Shown piece by piece: positions 1-8,902 of a stretch of 64,000 nucleotides of DNA. Within the stretch, counting starts at the first letter, position 1. Each line of letters begins with the position of its first letter. The DNA comes from Oryzomicrobium terrae. GTDB taxonomy: Bacteria; Pseudomonadota; Gammaproteobacteria; Burkholderiales; Rhodocyclaceae. The DNA is taken from positions 3,286,001 to 3,350,000 of the forward strand of contig NZ_CP022579.1 of NCBI RefSeq assembly GCF_008274805.1, read 5' to 3'. The position numbers and the translations under genes are program-made. A model generated the notes under the pieces. That model saw only the letters and a program-made list of their open reading frames with translations. It did no database searches and was not told the origin of the DNA.

Positions 1-1
1 C

Positions 2-286
2 CAATCCACCCTGGCGGTGGGCGACACCATCGGCCTGACCAGCTCCCGGGACGTGCTGCAAGCCATCGGCGACCACGGCCAGCCCGCCGAGGTGCTGGTG
101 TCCCTCGGCTACGCTGGCTGGGGCCCCGGCCAGCTTGAGGAGGAGATCATGCAGAACGCCTGGCTGACCGTGGCCGCCGACGCCGACGTGCTGTTCACCC
201 TGCCCCCGGAAGAACGGCTGGCCGCTGCCCTGCAAAAGCTCGGCGTCAATCTCGCCTTCCTCGCCGACGGCGCCGGGCATGCCTGA
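2..286 (+). CDS. yqgE: YqgE/AlgH family protein (UPF0301), 3' part only
   Basis: The window opens inside this gene; 94 C-terminal codons are visible and the N-terminal half is missing. The visible part carries the family's C-terminal features: the [15 protein letters not shown] stretch, the [14 protein letters not shown] motif and an NAWL segment. The molecular role of the family is not settled; in pseudomonads it was linked to alginate regulation (AlgH). It overlaps the next gene, ruvX, by 8 bases in another frame, the usual yqgE-yqgF coupling in proteobacteria. The family call rests on the motifs and on this synteny. Confidence 0.9.
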   Translation, partial: QSTLAVGDTIGLTSSRDVLQAIGDHGQPAEVLVSLGYAGWGPGQLEEEIMQNAWLTVAADADVLFTLPPEERLAAALQKLGVNLAFLADGAGHA

Positions 287-746
287 GCAACCCGCCTCCC
301 CGGCTGCCGCCCCCGTCCCTCCCGTGGTGCTGCCCGCCGGCACCCTGCTCGGCTTCGATTTCGGCGAAAAGCGCATCGGTGTGGCCACCGGCGAGACCCT
401 GCTGCGCCAGGCCCACCCGCTCACCGTAATCCCGGGGGAACAGGTGGAGGCCCGTTTCAACGCCATCGCCAAGCTGATCGCCGAATGGCGTCCGGTGGGG
501 CTGGTGGTGGGCCGCCCGGTGCACATGGACGGCACGCCCCACGCCCTGACCGCCCGCTGCGAGCGCTTCGCCAACCAGCTGCACGGCCGCTTCCGCCTGC
601 CGGTGGCGTTGGCCGAGGAGCGCCTAACCTCGGCAGACGCCGAATCGCGCCTGTTCGAGGCCGGCCACACCAGTCGTTCCGCCCGGCAGCACCTCGATGC
701 CGTGGCGGCCCAACTCATCCTGCAAGGATATTTCGATGCTCTCTAA
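279..746 (+). CDS. ruvX: RuvX/YqgF, Holliday-junction-resolvase-like nuclease
   Basis: 155 residues, usual length for the family plus a short Pro/Ala-rich N-terminal extension of about 20 residues. The RNase H-like fold is marked by [15 protein letters not shown] (around residues 25-39), whose first Asp is the metal-binding acid, by [11 protein letters not shown] in mid-protein, and by the [12 protein letters not shown] and [11 protein letters not shown] motifs near the C-terminus. Family members act in pre-16S rRNA 5'-end processing and were earlier proposed as alternative resolvases. It starts inside the end of yqgE and its stop overlaps the pyrR start, so all are probably co-transcribed. 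Confidence 0.93.
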   Translation: MPEQPASPAAAPVPPVVLPAGTLLGFDFGEKRIGVATGETLLRQAHPLTVIPGEQVEARFNAIAKLIAEWRPVGLVVGRPVHMDGTPHALTARCERFANQLHGRFRLPVALAEERLTSADAESRLFEAGHTSRSARQHLDAVAAQLILQGYFDAL

Positions 747-1239
747 GTCCCTCCCCGACGCCGAAGCCCAGGTGGCCGAACTGGCCGCCAAGATCCGCCC
801 CGACCTGACCGCGGACACCGCCTTGGTCGGCATCTTCTCCGGCGGCGCCTGGCTGGCGGAGCGGCTGCGCGAGGTGCTCGGCATCAGCGCGCCGGTGGGC
901 ATGATCGACGTGTCCTTCTACCGCGACGATTTCGGCGAGAAGGGCCTGCATCCCCAGGTGAAGCCGACCTCGATCCCCTTCGAGGTGGAAGGCCGCCACC
1001 TGATCCTGGTGGACGACGTGCTGTACACCGGCCGCACCACCCGGGCCGCCCTCAACGAGATCTTCGACTACGGCCGGCCGGCGGCGGTGGACCTGGCGGT
1101 GCTCGCCGACCGGGGTGGCCGCGAGCTGCCGATCGCTGCCCAGTACTGCGTCTGGGACGTGGAACTGGACGACCACCAGGAGTTGATCCTGACCAAGGAC
1201 GACGCTGGAAAACTCTCCTGGAAACTCGGCGCCCTGTAA
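736..1239 (+). CDS. pyrR: PyrR, uracil phosphoribosyltransferase-like pyrimidine regulator
   Basis: 167 residues with the PRPP-binding loop [16 protein letters not shown] at about residues 93-108. The ATG at 736 is preferred because AAGGA lies 7 bases upstream and it overlaps the ruvX stop by 11 bases; an in-frame start 39 bases upstream has no ribosome site. PyrR proteins have UPRTase activity and in Gram-positives attenuate pyr mRNA. In proteobacteria that have pyrR before pyrB, as here, the regulatory role is less clear, and I see no obvious PyrR-binding attenuator in the 87 bases before pyrB. Confidence 0.93.
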   Translation: MLSKSLPDAEAQVAELAAKIRPDLTADTALVGIFSGGAWLAERLREVLGISAPVGMIDVSFYRDDFGEKGLHPQVKPTSIPFEVEGRHLILVDDVLYTGRTTRAALNEIFDYGRPAAVDLAVLADRGGRELPIAAQYCVWDVELDDHQELILTKDDAGKLSWKLGAL

Positions 1240-1326
1240 GCCGCCTGGCTGTTGCCGCTACCCCTGCTGCCCCTGCCTTCCCGGTCGAATTTCCCAGCCC
1301 CTCTAGCACTATCCGCGAGACTGCCC

Positions 1327-2316
1327 ATGGCTGACCTGCCCACTCCGCCCCACCAGCCCCTCTCCCCCCAGCTCGGCGCCGACGGCCGCCTGCTGCACCT
1401 GCTCTCCACCGAGGGCCTGCCGCGGGAGACCATCACCCACATCCTGGACACTGCCAAGAGTTTCCTCGAAGTCTCCGACCGGGATGTGAAGAAGGTTCCG
1501 CTGCTGCGCGGCAAGAGCGTCTTCAACCTGTTCTTCGAGAACTCGACGCGCACCCGCACCACCTTCGAGATCGCCGCCAAACGCCTCTCGGCCGACGTCA
1601 TCAACCTGGACGTGTCGCGCTCGTCCACCGCCAAGGGCGAGACCCTGCTCGACACCATCGACAACCTCTGCTCGATGCACGCCGACATGTTCGTGGTGCG
1701 CCACGCCACCTCCGGCGCCCCCTTCCTGATCGCCGAGCACCTGGCCCGCACCGGCCGCCACGACATCCGCGTGGTCAACGCCGGGGACGGCCGCCACGCC
1801 CACCCGACCCAGGGCCTGCTCGACATGTACACGATCCGCCACTACAAGGGCGACTTCGCCGGGCTGACCGTGGCCATCGTCGGCGACATCCTGCACTCCC
1901 GGGTGGCCCGCTCCGACATCCACGCCCTGCGCGCCCTGGGTTGCGGCGAGATCCGCGCCATCGGCCCGAAGACCCTGCTGCCGGCCCACCTGGAGGCCCA
2001 GGGGGTGAAGGTCTTCCACAACCTGGAAGACGGTCTCCGGGACTGCGACGTGGTGATCATGCTGCGCTTGCAGAACGAGCGCATGGACGGCGCCCTGCTG
2101 CCCTCGGCCTCCGAGTACTTCAAGCGTTTCGGGCTGACCCCGGCCAAGCTCAAGCTGGCCAAACCCGACGCCATCGTCATGCACCCGGGGCCGATGAACC
2201 GGGGCATCGAGATCGATTCCGCCGTGGCCGACGGGCCCCAGGCGGTGATCCTCAACCAGGTCACCTTCGGCATCGCCGTGCGCATGGCGGTGATGAGCAT
2301 CCTGGCGGGGAACTGA
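1327..2316 (+). CDS. pyrB: Aspartate carbamoyltransferase, catalytic subunit
   Basis: 329 residues. It makes N-carbamoyl-aspartate from carbamoyl phosphate and aspartate, the committed step of pyrimidine synthesis. The carbamoyl-phosphate loop [12 protein letters not shown] and the [19 protein letters not shown] and [12 protein letters not shown] motifs are intact. An N-terminal extension of about 20 residues precedes the core, as in the pseudomonad-type enzyme that forms a dodecamer with an inactive dihydroorotase. The start at 1327 was chosen over an in-frame start at 1252 because conserved sequence begins soon after. Only 2 bases separate it from pyrC'. Confidence 0.95.
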   Translation: MADLPTPPHQPLSPQLGADGRLLHLLSTEGLPRETITHILDTAKSFLEVSDRDVKKVPLLRGKSVFNLFFENSTRTRTTFEIAAKRLSADVINLDVSRSSTAKGETLLDTIDNLCSMHADMFVVRHATSGAPFLIAEHLARTGRHDIRVVNAGDGRHAHPTQGLLDMYTIRHYKGDFAGLTVAIVGDILHSRVARSDIHALRALGCGEIRAIGPKTLLPAHLEAQGVKVFHNLEDGLRDCDVVIMLRLQNERMDGALLPSASEYFKRFGLTPAKLKLAKPDAIVMHPGPMNRGIEIDSAVADGPQAVILNQVTFGIAVRMAVMSILAGN

Positions 2317-2318
2317 AC

Positions 2319-3593
2319 ATGAGCCAATCCGACATGAAAATCGCCATCACCAACGGCCGCGTCATCGATCCCAAGCACGGCGTGGACGCGCCCCGGGACC
2401 TGTTCATCGCCAACGGCCAGATCGTCGCGCTGCTGCCCGCCGGCCAGACGCCGGACGGTTTTGCCGCCGACCGCACCCTGAACGCGGCCGGCCAGCTGGT
2501 GCTGCCCGGGGTCGTCGATCTAGCCGCCCGTCTGCCCGGCCTGGAGCCGGAGCTGGAAGCCGCCGTGGCCGGCGGGGTGACCCGCCTGGCCTGCCCGCCG
2601 GACACCGATCCGCCCATGGACGAGCCCGAGCTGGTGGAACGCCTGGTGCGCCGCGCCCAGGACGCCGGCCTGGCCCGGGTCCACCCCGTCGGCGCCCTGA
2701 CCCAGGGGCTGGCCGGTGAGAAGCTGGCCGAGATGGCCGGCCTGGCCGCCGAAGGCTGCGTCGCCTTCTCCCAGGCCAAGCGCGCCGTGCGCGAGAGCCA
2801 GTCCCTGCTGCGCGCCCTGCAGTACGCCGCCACCTTCGACTTCCCGGTGTGGTACTACCCGCAGAACCTGTCCCTGGCCCGGGGCGGCGTCGCCCACGAC
2901 GGCGAGGTGGCGGCCCGCCTCGGCCTGCCCGGCATCCCGGTGGTGGCCGAAACCGTGGCCATCGCCCAGATCACCGAACTGTGCCGCGCCACCGGCGTGC
3001 GCATCCACCTCACCCGCCTGTCCTCCGCCGCTGGTGTCGCCCTGGTGCGCGCCGCCCGGGCCCAGGGCCTGCCCCTGTCCGCCGACGTGGCGGTGCACCA
3101 CCTGCACCTCACCGACGACGACATCGGCTTCTTCAACAACCTGACCCGGGTCGATCCGCCCTTCCGCACCGCCGCCGACCGGGCCGCCCTGCGCGAAGCC
3201 CTGGCCGACGGCACCCTGGCGGCGGTCTGTTCCGACCACACGCCCCTGGCCGAGGACGAGCGCCAAGTGCCCTTCGGCGAAGCCACCCCCGGCGTCAGCG
3301 CCGTGGAACTGCTGCTGCCCCTGACCCTAGCCTGGGCCCGGGAAGCGGGCGTGCCCCTGACCACGGCGGTGGCCCGGCTGAGTTGCGATCCGGCCGCCCT
3401 GCTCGGCGTGGCCGGCGGCGACCTGGGCGTCGGCGCCCCCGCCGACGTGGTGCTGTTCGACCCGGAAGCGACCTGGACCGTGGGTACCGACACCCTGGTC
3501 AGCCGCGGCACCAACACCCCCTTCCTCGGCCGTGCCATCACCGGCCGGGTCGCCACCACCCTGGTGGGCGGCAAGGTGGTGTTCAGCCGCTAA
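2319..3593 (+). CDS. pyrC': Dihydroorotase-like protein PyrC' (catalytically dead type)
   Basis: 424 residues, an amidohydrolase-fold protein of the dihydroorotase family. The zinc-binding HxH motif that normally follows the first beta-strand is replaced by DLAARL (residues 67-72), so neither metal-binding histidine is present; the downstream SDHTPL motif is kept. Such PyrC' proteins in pseudomonads are inactive but needed to assemble the PyrB complex, and another pyrC then supplies activity. The 2-base gap after pyrB fits a stoichiometric partner. The start could also be the ATG at 2334, just before KIAITNGRVID. Confidence 0.9.
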   Translation: MSQSDMKIAITNGRVIDPKHGVDAPRDLFIANGQIVALLPAGQTPDGFAADRTLNAAGQLVLPGVVDLAARLPGLEPELEAAVAGGVTRLACPPDTDPPMDEPELVERLVRRAQDAGLARVHPVGALTQGLAGEKLAEMAGLAAEGCVAFSQAKRAVRESQSLLRALQYAATFDFPVWYYPQNLSLARGGVAHDGEVAARLGLPGIPVVAETVAIAQITELCRATGVRIHLTRLSSAAGVALVRAARAQGLPLSADVAVHHLHLTDDDIGFFNNLTRVDPPFRTAADRAALREALADGTLAAVCSDHTPLAEDERQVPFGEATPGVSAVELLLPLTLAWAREAGVPLTTAVARLSCDPAALLGVAGGDLGVGAPADVVLFDPEATWTVGTDTLVSRGTNTPFLGRAITGRVATTLVGGKVVFSR

Positions 3594-3710
3594 TGGCGTT
3601 CAACCGCTAACCCGGCCGCCGCCACGGCAGGGCGATTCCCGCCGGCACCCGACCGCGCCGGGTTCTTGCCTTGCCTCCGGGCCGCCGCCCAGTTCGCCGT
3701 TTTCGGGCAC

Positions 3711-3835
3711 CGCCTGGAAAGCCACGACTGGCGCGGGGTTTCACGGTGGCCGGCTGAAAAGCCACGAGGGGCGGGCGTCTCCAGGCATATGCCGTGAAGA
3801 TGCCCGCCCCTCGTGGCTTTCCGGGCATGGCTTTG
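3711..3835. repeat. Palindromic intergenic repeat, copy A, in convergent gap
   Basis: The gap 3594-4019 between pyrC' and yggU (convergent genes) holds no credible gene. Inside it are near-perfect 23-base inverted arms at 3758-3780 and 3798-3820 that differ at one position and frame a 17-base loop. A 15-base block, ACTGGCGCGGGGTTT, lies at 3727-3741. The motif CCGTGAAGAT overlaps the right arm at 3792-3801. The same 15-mer (reverse strand) and the CCGTGAAGAT motif recur near 16.1 and 51.1 kb. I see no classic U-tract terminator here, so the element may serve as the bidirectional terminator, or be REP-like. Confidence 0.8.
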
Positions 3836-4019
3836 CTGTCAGTGCCGCCATGGGCCGCACACCCGCCGGGCCACGGCCCAAAATTTCTGCCGCTATTTCC
3901 CCGGAAGTGCCGCAAGCCCCCACGGGCACGGCAAACCCGTGCGAAGCAACGCCGCCATGACGCGGCCGAACGCCTCGGCCGGGCCGGAGAACGGGGAAAA
4001 AACGCAGGAGTATTAACGA

Positions 4020-4316
4020 CTAGCCGGCGAACAGGCGCCGGTCGCCGTCGGCGGGGGGATCGCTGATCTCCACCACCTTTTGCCGCGAGGTCTGGCCGCT
4101 TTTCAGCGTCACCGCCGCCTTGGGCACCCCCAGGGCGGCAGCGACGAAGGCGAGCAGGCTGGCGTTGGCCTTGCCATCCACCGGCGGGGCGGCCAGCTTG
4201 ATCTTCAGGGCGTCGCCATGGGGGCCGGCCACCTCGGTCTTCTTCGCCCCGGGCTGGACGTGGAAGGCCACCGTGACGCTACCGTCCCGCCCGATCCGCC
4301 ACCACACCGGCGCCAT
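4020..4316 (-). CDS. yggU: DUF167 family protein YggU
   Basis: 98 residues; small basic DUF167 (YggU) protein of unknown function. It shows the family core VQPGAKKTEVAG, the LKIKLAAPPVDGKAN motif and a SGQTSRQKVVEI tail. It lies 8 bases downstream of yggT on the same strand, the usual yggT-yggU pairing in a proC/yggS cluster. The ATG at 4316 gives the expected length, with the conserved core starting about 15 residues in. Confidence 0.9.
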   Translation of the reverse strand: MAPVWWRIGRDGSVTVAFHVQPGAKKTEVAGPHGDALKIKLAAPPVDGKANASLLAFVAAALGVPKAAVTLKSGQTSRQKVVEISDPPADGDRRLFAG

Positions 4317-4324
4317 GGGCCGGC

Positions 4325-4891
4325 TCAGAGCAGGACCGGCAGCAGGCCGGCGCGCACCCCGGTCAGCAGCATCAGCAGCACCTGGCCGATCAGCAGCGCC
4401 GCCAGGGGCGACAGGTCGATGCCGGAAATGGTCGGGATGATCCGCTGCAAGGGCGCCAGGATCGGCTGGGTCAGCTCGGCCACCGGCCGGGCCAGGGGCG
4501 AGTAGGGATTGACCCAGGACAGGATGGCCTGGACCAGCACCAGGGCGAGGAACACCACCACGGTCAGGTGAATCAGCTCCAGCACGCCGAACAGGGCTGC
4601 CGCCGGCAGCCAGCGCAGCACGTCGCCCCCCAGTACCAGCCCCAGCTGCAGCCCCTGCACTGCGGCCAGGATGATCCACGCCGGCAGCAGGCTGGCCCAG
4701 TCGTACCCGCCCACCCCGGGCACCACCCGGCGCAGGGGCAGCACCGCCCAGTTGGTCAGCTTGACGATGAACTGGCCTAGGGGATGGGCGAAGGACAGGC
4801 GGCGCAGCTGCATGAGAAAGCGCAGCAGCATCAGGCCGGCGAAGAAGCTGGCCAGGGTGTCGATGAGGAAGAAGAGGATTTGCAGCAGCAT
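4325..4891 (-). CDS. yggT: YggT family integral membrane protein
   Basis: 188 residues with two YggT repeats. Each consists of a hydrophobic helix, an amphipathic stretch with an LxxP and RxxP pattern (FIVKLTNWAVLPLRRVVP and LTQPILAPLQRIIP), and a second helix, giving about four membrane segments. The family is an inner-membrane protein linked by genetics in other bacteria to osmotic protection or division-site factors; no enzyme activity is known. It follows proC by 14 bases in the yggS-proC-yggT-yggU operon. Confidence 0.92.
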   Translation of the reverse strand: MLLQILFFLIDTLASFFAGLMLLRFLMQLRRLSFAHPLGQFIVKLTNWAVLPLRRVVPGVGGYDWASLLPAWIILAAVQGLQLGLVLGGDVLRWLPAAALFGVLELIHLTVVVFLALVLVQAILSWVNPYSPLARPVAELTQPILAPLQRIIPTISGIDLSPLAALLIGQVLLMLLTGVRAGLLPVLL

Positions 4892-4905
4892 CGCGGCGCT
4901 CCGCC

Positions 4906-5727
4906 TCAGCCCTTGCCGAGCTGATCGCCCAGCTCCTGGCCCCGGGCGTTGGCCGCATGTACCCCGGCAACGATGCCCTCCTTGACCCCCTTGGCGGCCA
5001 TCACTTCCAAGGCGGCGAAGGTGGTACCGCCCTTGGAGGTGACCCGCTCGCGCAGCACGCTGGCCGGTTCCGGGCTGCCTGCGGCCAGCTTGGCGGCGCC
5101 GAGCACGGTGCCGATGGCCAGTTGGCGGGCGGTGTCGGCGTCGAAGCCGAGTTCGGTGCCGGCCTGCTGCAGGGCCTCGATGAACAGGAAGACGTAGGCC
5201 GGGCCGGAACCGGACACGGCGGTGACCGCGTCCATCTTGGCCTCGTCGTCGATCCACACGGTCTCGCCGACGGCGCCCAGGATGCGCGCCGCCGCCTCCC
5301 GCTCGGCGGCACTCACCGCCGGGGCGGCCCACAGGCCGGTGATGCCGGCGCCCACCAGGGCCGGGGTGTTGGGCATGGTACGCACGATCTTGGCGTGGCC
5401 GCCCAGCCAGCGCGACAGGGCGTCGAAGCGCAGGCCGGCGGCGATCGAAACCACCAGCTGGCCCTTGAGGTGGGCCGCCAGGGGGGCCACCGCCTCCTTC
5501 ATGCTCTGGGGCTTGACCGCCAGCACCACCACGTCGGCGGCGGCCACGTCGGCGCCGGCTTGGTCGGCGGCTTCCCGGGTGACGACGCCGAAGTCGCGAT
5601 TGAGCCGCTCCCGGTTCTCGGCGTGGGGTTCGATGACGGTGATGTCGGTACCGGCAAAGCCTTTGCCAGTGAGGCCGCCGATGAGGGCGTTGGCCATGTT
5701 GCCGCCGCCGAGGAAAACGATCTTCAT
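4906..5727 (-). CDS. proC: Pyrroline-5-carboxylate reductase
   Basis: 273 residues, normal length. It reduces 1-pyrroline-5-carboxylate to proline with NAD(P)H, the last step of proline synthesis, in the cytoplasm. The N-terminal Rossmann motif FLGGGNMANALIGGL, the VLAVKPQ strand, the MPNTPALVGAGITGL stretch and the SGSGPAYVFLFIEAL active-site region are all clear. Its ATG overlaps the yggS stop, so the two are translationally coupled. Confidence 0.96.
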   Translation of the reverse strand: MKIVFLGGGNMANALIGGLTGKGFAGTDITVIEPHAENRERLNRDFGVVTREAADQAGADVAAADVVVLAVKPQSMKEAVAPLAAHLKGQLVVSIAAGLRFDALSRWLGGHAKIVRTMPNTPALVGAGITGLWAAPAVSAAEREAAARILGAVGETVWIDDEAKMDAVTAVSGSGPAYVFLFIEALQQAGTELGFDADTARQLAIGTVLGAAKLAAGSPEPASVLRERVTSKGGTTFAALEVMAAKGVKEGIVAGVHAANARGQELGDQLGKG

Positions 5728-6428
5728 TGTTCGGATCCTTGTGGTTTCTTGCGTTCGCCAAAGATCGCCGTGCCGATGCGCACCATCGTGGCGCCCTCCA
5801 GCACGGCGGCTTCCAAATCGTGGGACATGCCCATGGACAGGGTGTCCAGGGACAGCCCTTCCCGGTTGAGTTGTTCAAACAGCTGGCGCAGCCGCGCCAG
5901 GGGTTCGCGCTGGGCGGTCATCTCATCGGCCGGCGCGGGAATCGCCATCAGGCCGCGCAGCCGCAGGTTGGGCAGGGCGGCCACGGCGCGGCACAGGGCC
6001 GGTGCTTCTTCCAGGGTGCAGCCGCTCTTGGTGTCCTCGCCGGAGACGTTGACCTGGACGCACACGTTGAGCGGCGGCAGGTCGGCGGGACGCTGGGCGG
6101 ACAGCCGCTCGGCGAGCTTGAGGCGGTCGATGGAATGGACCCAGGCGAAGGTCTCGGCCACGGGGCGGGTCTTGTTGCTCTGCAAGGGGCCGATGAAGTG
6201 CCACTCCAGCCCCAAGCCGGCCAGCTGGCGCGCCTTGTCCACGCCTTCCTGGACGTAGTTCTCGCCGAAGGCGCGCTGGCCGGCGGCGGCGGCGTCGCGC
6301 ACCCGCTCCGCGGGCATGGTCTTCGACACCGCCAACAGGCCGATGCTGTCAGCATTTCTGCCGGCGACAGCCGCCGCCAGTCGGATACGGTCGCGCACAG
6401 CTTGCAGGTTGGCGGAAATGAACGTCAT
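5724..6428 (-). CDS. yggS: YggS, pyridoxal-phosphate homeostasis protein
   Basis: 234 residues, a single-domain alanine-racemase-like TIM barrel. The PLP lysine lies in LLAVSKTMPAERV, followed by FGENYVQEG; the WHFIGPLQSNKTR, VNVSGEDTKSGC and LSMGMSHDLEAAV motifs are all present. Family members bind PLP and buffer its level without known catalysis. The ATG at 6428 precedes the conserved N-terminal helix; an upstream in-frame start at 6518 would add a non-conserved leader. It is head-to-head with pilT, 179 bases away, the common yggS/pilT arrangement. Confidence 0.95.
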   Translation of the reverse strand: MTFISANLQAVRDRIRLAAAVAGRNADSIGLLAVSKTMPAERVRDAAAAGQRAFGENYVQEGVDKARQLAGLGLEWHFIGPLQSNKTRPVAETFAWVHSIDRLKLAERLSAQRPADLPPLNVCVQVNVSGEDTKSGCTLEEAPALCRAVAALPNLRLRGLMAIPAPADEMTAQREPLARLRQLFEQLNREGLSLDTLSMGMSHDLEAAVLEGATMVRIGTAIFGERKKPQGSEQ

Positions 6429-6607
6429 AATCGGCCGGATCGTCAGTGTTGGCGGCATTCGGAAACAAGGTGGACGGCCGCCGACAAGGCAGCCAGCCGC
6501 GAGTATACCCCGCTCCACCGGGGCATTTCAGGCCCCGCTCCCCTCCCCTCCGCCACACCCCGCCCATTCTTCCGCAACTTCGCCCGGACTCCCGCTCAGG
6601 ACCCACC

Positions 6608-7651
6608 ATGGATATCACTGAACTGCTCGCCTTCGCCGTCAAGAACAAGGCCTCCGACCTGCACCTGTCCGCCGGCCTGCCGCCCATGATCCGGGTGCAT
6701 GGCGACGTGCGCCGCATCAACCTGCCGCCCATGGAGCACAAGGATGTGCACGCCATGGTGTACGACATCATGAACGATGGGCAGCGCAAGGTTTACGAAG
6801 AGAACCTGGAGTGCGACTTCTCCTTCGAAATTCCCGGCCTGGCCCGTTTCCGGGTCAACGCCTTCGTCCAGCAGCGCGGTGCCGGCGCGGTGTTCCGGAC
6901 CATTCCCTCCAAGGTGCTGACCCTGGAGGAGCTGAACGCGCCGAAGATCTTCAAGGACATCTCCGAGTACCCCCGCGGCATCGTGCTGGTGACCGGCCCC
7001 ACCGGCTCGGGTAAATCCACCACCCTGGCGGCGATGGTGAACCACATCAACGAAAACGAGTACGGCCACATCCTGACCGTGGAAGACCCGATCGAATTCG
7101 TGCACGAGTCGAAGAAGAGCCTGATCAACCAGCGGGAAGTGGGGCCCCACACCCTGTCCTTCAACAACGCCCTGCGCTCGGCCCTGCGCGAAGACCCGGA
7201 CGTGGTGCTGGTGGGCGAAATGCGCGACCTGGAAACGATCCGCCTGGCCCTGACCGCAGCGGAAACCGGTCACCTGGTGTTCGGCACCCTGCACACCTCG
7301 TCGGCGGCCAAGACCGTGGACCGGATCGTGGACGTGTTCCCGGCGGCGGAAAAGGAAATGGTCCGGGCGATGCTCTCCGAGTCGCTGCGCGCGGTGATCT
7401 CCCAGACCCTGCTCAAGACCAAGGACGGCGCCGGCCGGGTGGCGGCCCATGAGATCATGATCGGCACCCCGGCCATCCGCAACCTGATCCGGGAGAACAA
7501 GGTGGCCCAGATGTACTCGGCCATCCAGACCGGCCAGCAGTTCGGCATGCAGACCCTGGACCAGAACCTGATGGACCTGGTACGGCGCAACGTGGTCTCC
7601 GCCGCCGAAGCCAAGACCAAGGCGACCAACAAGGACGCCTTCGGCGCCTGA
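6608..7651 (+). CDS. pilT: Type IV pilus retraction ATPase PilT
   Basis: 347 residues. A cytoplasmic hexameric ATPase that depolymerises type IV pili, powering twitching and DNA uptake. The N-terminal PAS-like domain (LAFAVKNKASDLHLSAG) is followed by Walker A GPTGSGKSTT, an Asp-box TVEDPIEFVHE, the Walker B region DPDVVLVGEMRD and a His-box around TGHLVFGTLHTSSA; the C-terminal AIRNLIRE motif typical of PilT is present. The ATG at 6608 matches the usual MDITELL start. It lies 39 bases before pilU. Confidence 0.97.
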   Translation: MDITELLAFAVKNKASDLHLSAGLPPMIRVHGDVRRINLPPMEHKDVHAMVYDIMNDGQRKVYEENLECDFSFEIPGLARFRVNAFVQQRGAGAVFRTIPSKVLTLEELNAPKIFKDISEYPRGIVLVTGPTGSGKSTTLAAMVNHINENEYGHILTVEDPIEFVHESKKSLINQREVGPHTLSFNNALRSALREDPDVVLVGEMRDLETIRLALTAAETGHLVFGTLHTSSAAKTVDRIVDVFPAAEKEMVRAMLSESLRAVISQTLLKTKDGAGRVAAHEIMIGTPAIRNLIRENKVAQMYSAIQTGQQFGMQTLDQNLMDLVRRNVVSAAEAKTKATNKDAFGA

Positions 7652-7690
7652 GCCGGCGGCGCAACACGCACTACCTAGGAGTCAAGCAGC

Positions 7691-8827
7691 ATGGAACGCG
7701 ACCAGGCCCTCAAATTCATGTACGACCTGCTCCGCCTGATGGTGGAGAAGAAGGGCTCGGACCTCTTCATCAGCGCCGGTTTTCCCCCGGCGATCAAGAT
7801 CGATGGCAAGGTCACCCCGGTGACCAACCAGCCCCTGTCGGTGCAGCACACCGCCGAACTGGCGCGGGCGATCATGAACGACCGTCAAGCGGCCGAGTTC
7901 GAGGCGAAGAAGGAGTGCAACTTCGCCATCTCGCCCTCGGGCATCGGCCGTTTCCGGGTCAATGCCCTGGTCCAGCAGGGCCGCATCGGCTGTGTGCTGC
8001 GCACCATCAACACCGCCATCCCCGACCTCGACGAGCTCAAGCTGCCGCCGGTGCTGAAAGACGTGGCCATGACCAAGCGCGGCCTGGTGCTGTTCGTCGG
8101 CGGCACCGGTTCGGGCAAGTCCACCTCCCTGGCGGCGATGATCGGCTACCGCAACGAGAACTCCTACGGCCACATCATCACCATCGAGGACCCGGTGGAG
8201 TATGTGCACGAGCACAAGAACTGCATCGTCACCCAGCGCGAGGTGGGGGTGGATACGGATTCCTGGGAGGCGGCGCTGAAGAACACCCTGCGCCAGGCCC
8301 CGGACGTGATCCTGATCGGCGAGATCCGCGACCGGGAGACCATGGAGCACGCCATCGCCTTCGCCGAAACCGGCCACCTGTGCATGGGCACCCTGCACGC
8401 CAACTCGACCAACCAGGCCCTCGACCGGATCATCAACTTCTTCCCCGAGGAACGGCGCCAGCAGTTGCTGATGGACCTGTCCCTCAACCTGCGCGGTCTG
8501 GTCTCCCAGCGCCTGATCCCGCTCAAGGATGGCAAGGGCCGGGCGGCGGCGGTGGAGGTGATGCTCAACTCGCCGCTGATTTCCGATCTGATCTTCAAGG
8601 GCGACGTCACCGAGATCAAGGAGATCATGAAGAAGTCCCGGGAACTGGGCATGCAGACCTTCGACCAGTCCCTGTTCGATCTCTACGAGGCCGGCAAGAT
8701 CAGCTACGAGGACGCCCTGCGCAACGCCGACTCGGTCAACGACCTGCGCCTGCAGATCAAGCTGCACGGCAAGGAATCGAAGGACCGGGACCTGTCCGCC
8801 GGCATCGGCCACCTGGATATCGTCTGA
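7691..8827 (+). CDS. pilU: PilT-like accessory retraction ATPase PilU
   Basis: 378 residues. A PilT paralogue that assists retraction under load. It has Walker A GGTGSGKSTS, an EDPVEYVHEHKNC Asp-box, APDVILIGEIRD, and TGHLCMGTLHANSTNQ. It carries the longer PilU C-terminal tail after the FDQSLFDLYEAGKISYEDAL stretch. GGAG is found 11 bases before the ATG. It almost certainly shares a transcript with pilT. Confidence 0.96.
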   Translation: MERDQALKFMYDLLRLMVEKKGSDLFISAGFPPAIKIDGKVTPVTNQPLSVQHTAELARAIMNDRQAAEFEAKKECNFAISPSGIGRFRVNALVQQGRIGCVLRTINTAIPDLDELKLPPVLKDVAMTKRGLVLFVGGTGSGKSTSLAAMIGYRNENSYGHIITIEDPVEYVHEHKNCIVTQREVGVDTDSWEAALKNTLRQAPDVILIGEIRDRETMEHAIAFAETGHLCMGTLHANSTNQALDRIINFFPEERRQQLLMDLSLNLRGLVSQRLIPLKDGKGRAAAVEVMLNSPLISDLIFKGDVTEIKEIMKKSRELGMQTFDQSLFDLYEAGKISYEDALRNADSVNDLRLQIKLHGKESKDRDLSAGIGHLDIV

Positions 8828-8848
8828 CCTAATCGCTCCTCCCCCCTG

Positions 8849-8871
8849 CCCCCGGCTGTCCTGGCCGGGGG
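8849..8871 (+). terminator. GC-rich hairpin after pilU
   Basis: Arms CCCCCGG and CCGGGGG around a 9-base loop, just past the pilU stop. No T-run follows, so termination is only possible, not shown. Confidence 0.35.
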
Positions 8872-8902
8872 AGCACCGCCCGCTTCTCGCGCCAACTCCG
8901 CC

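Noticed and set aside
1941-2318. Upstream extension of pyrC' into pyrB
   Set aside because: Arg/Pro/Gly-rich shadow of pyrB; the conserved start is at 2319 just after the pyrB stop.
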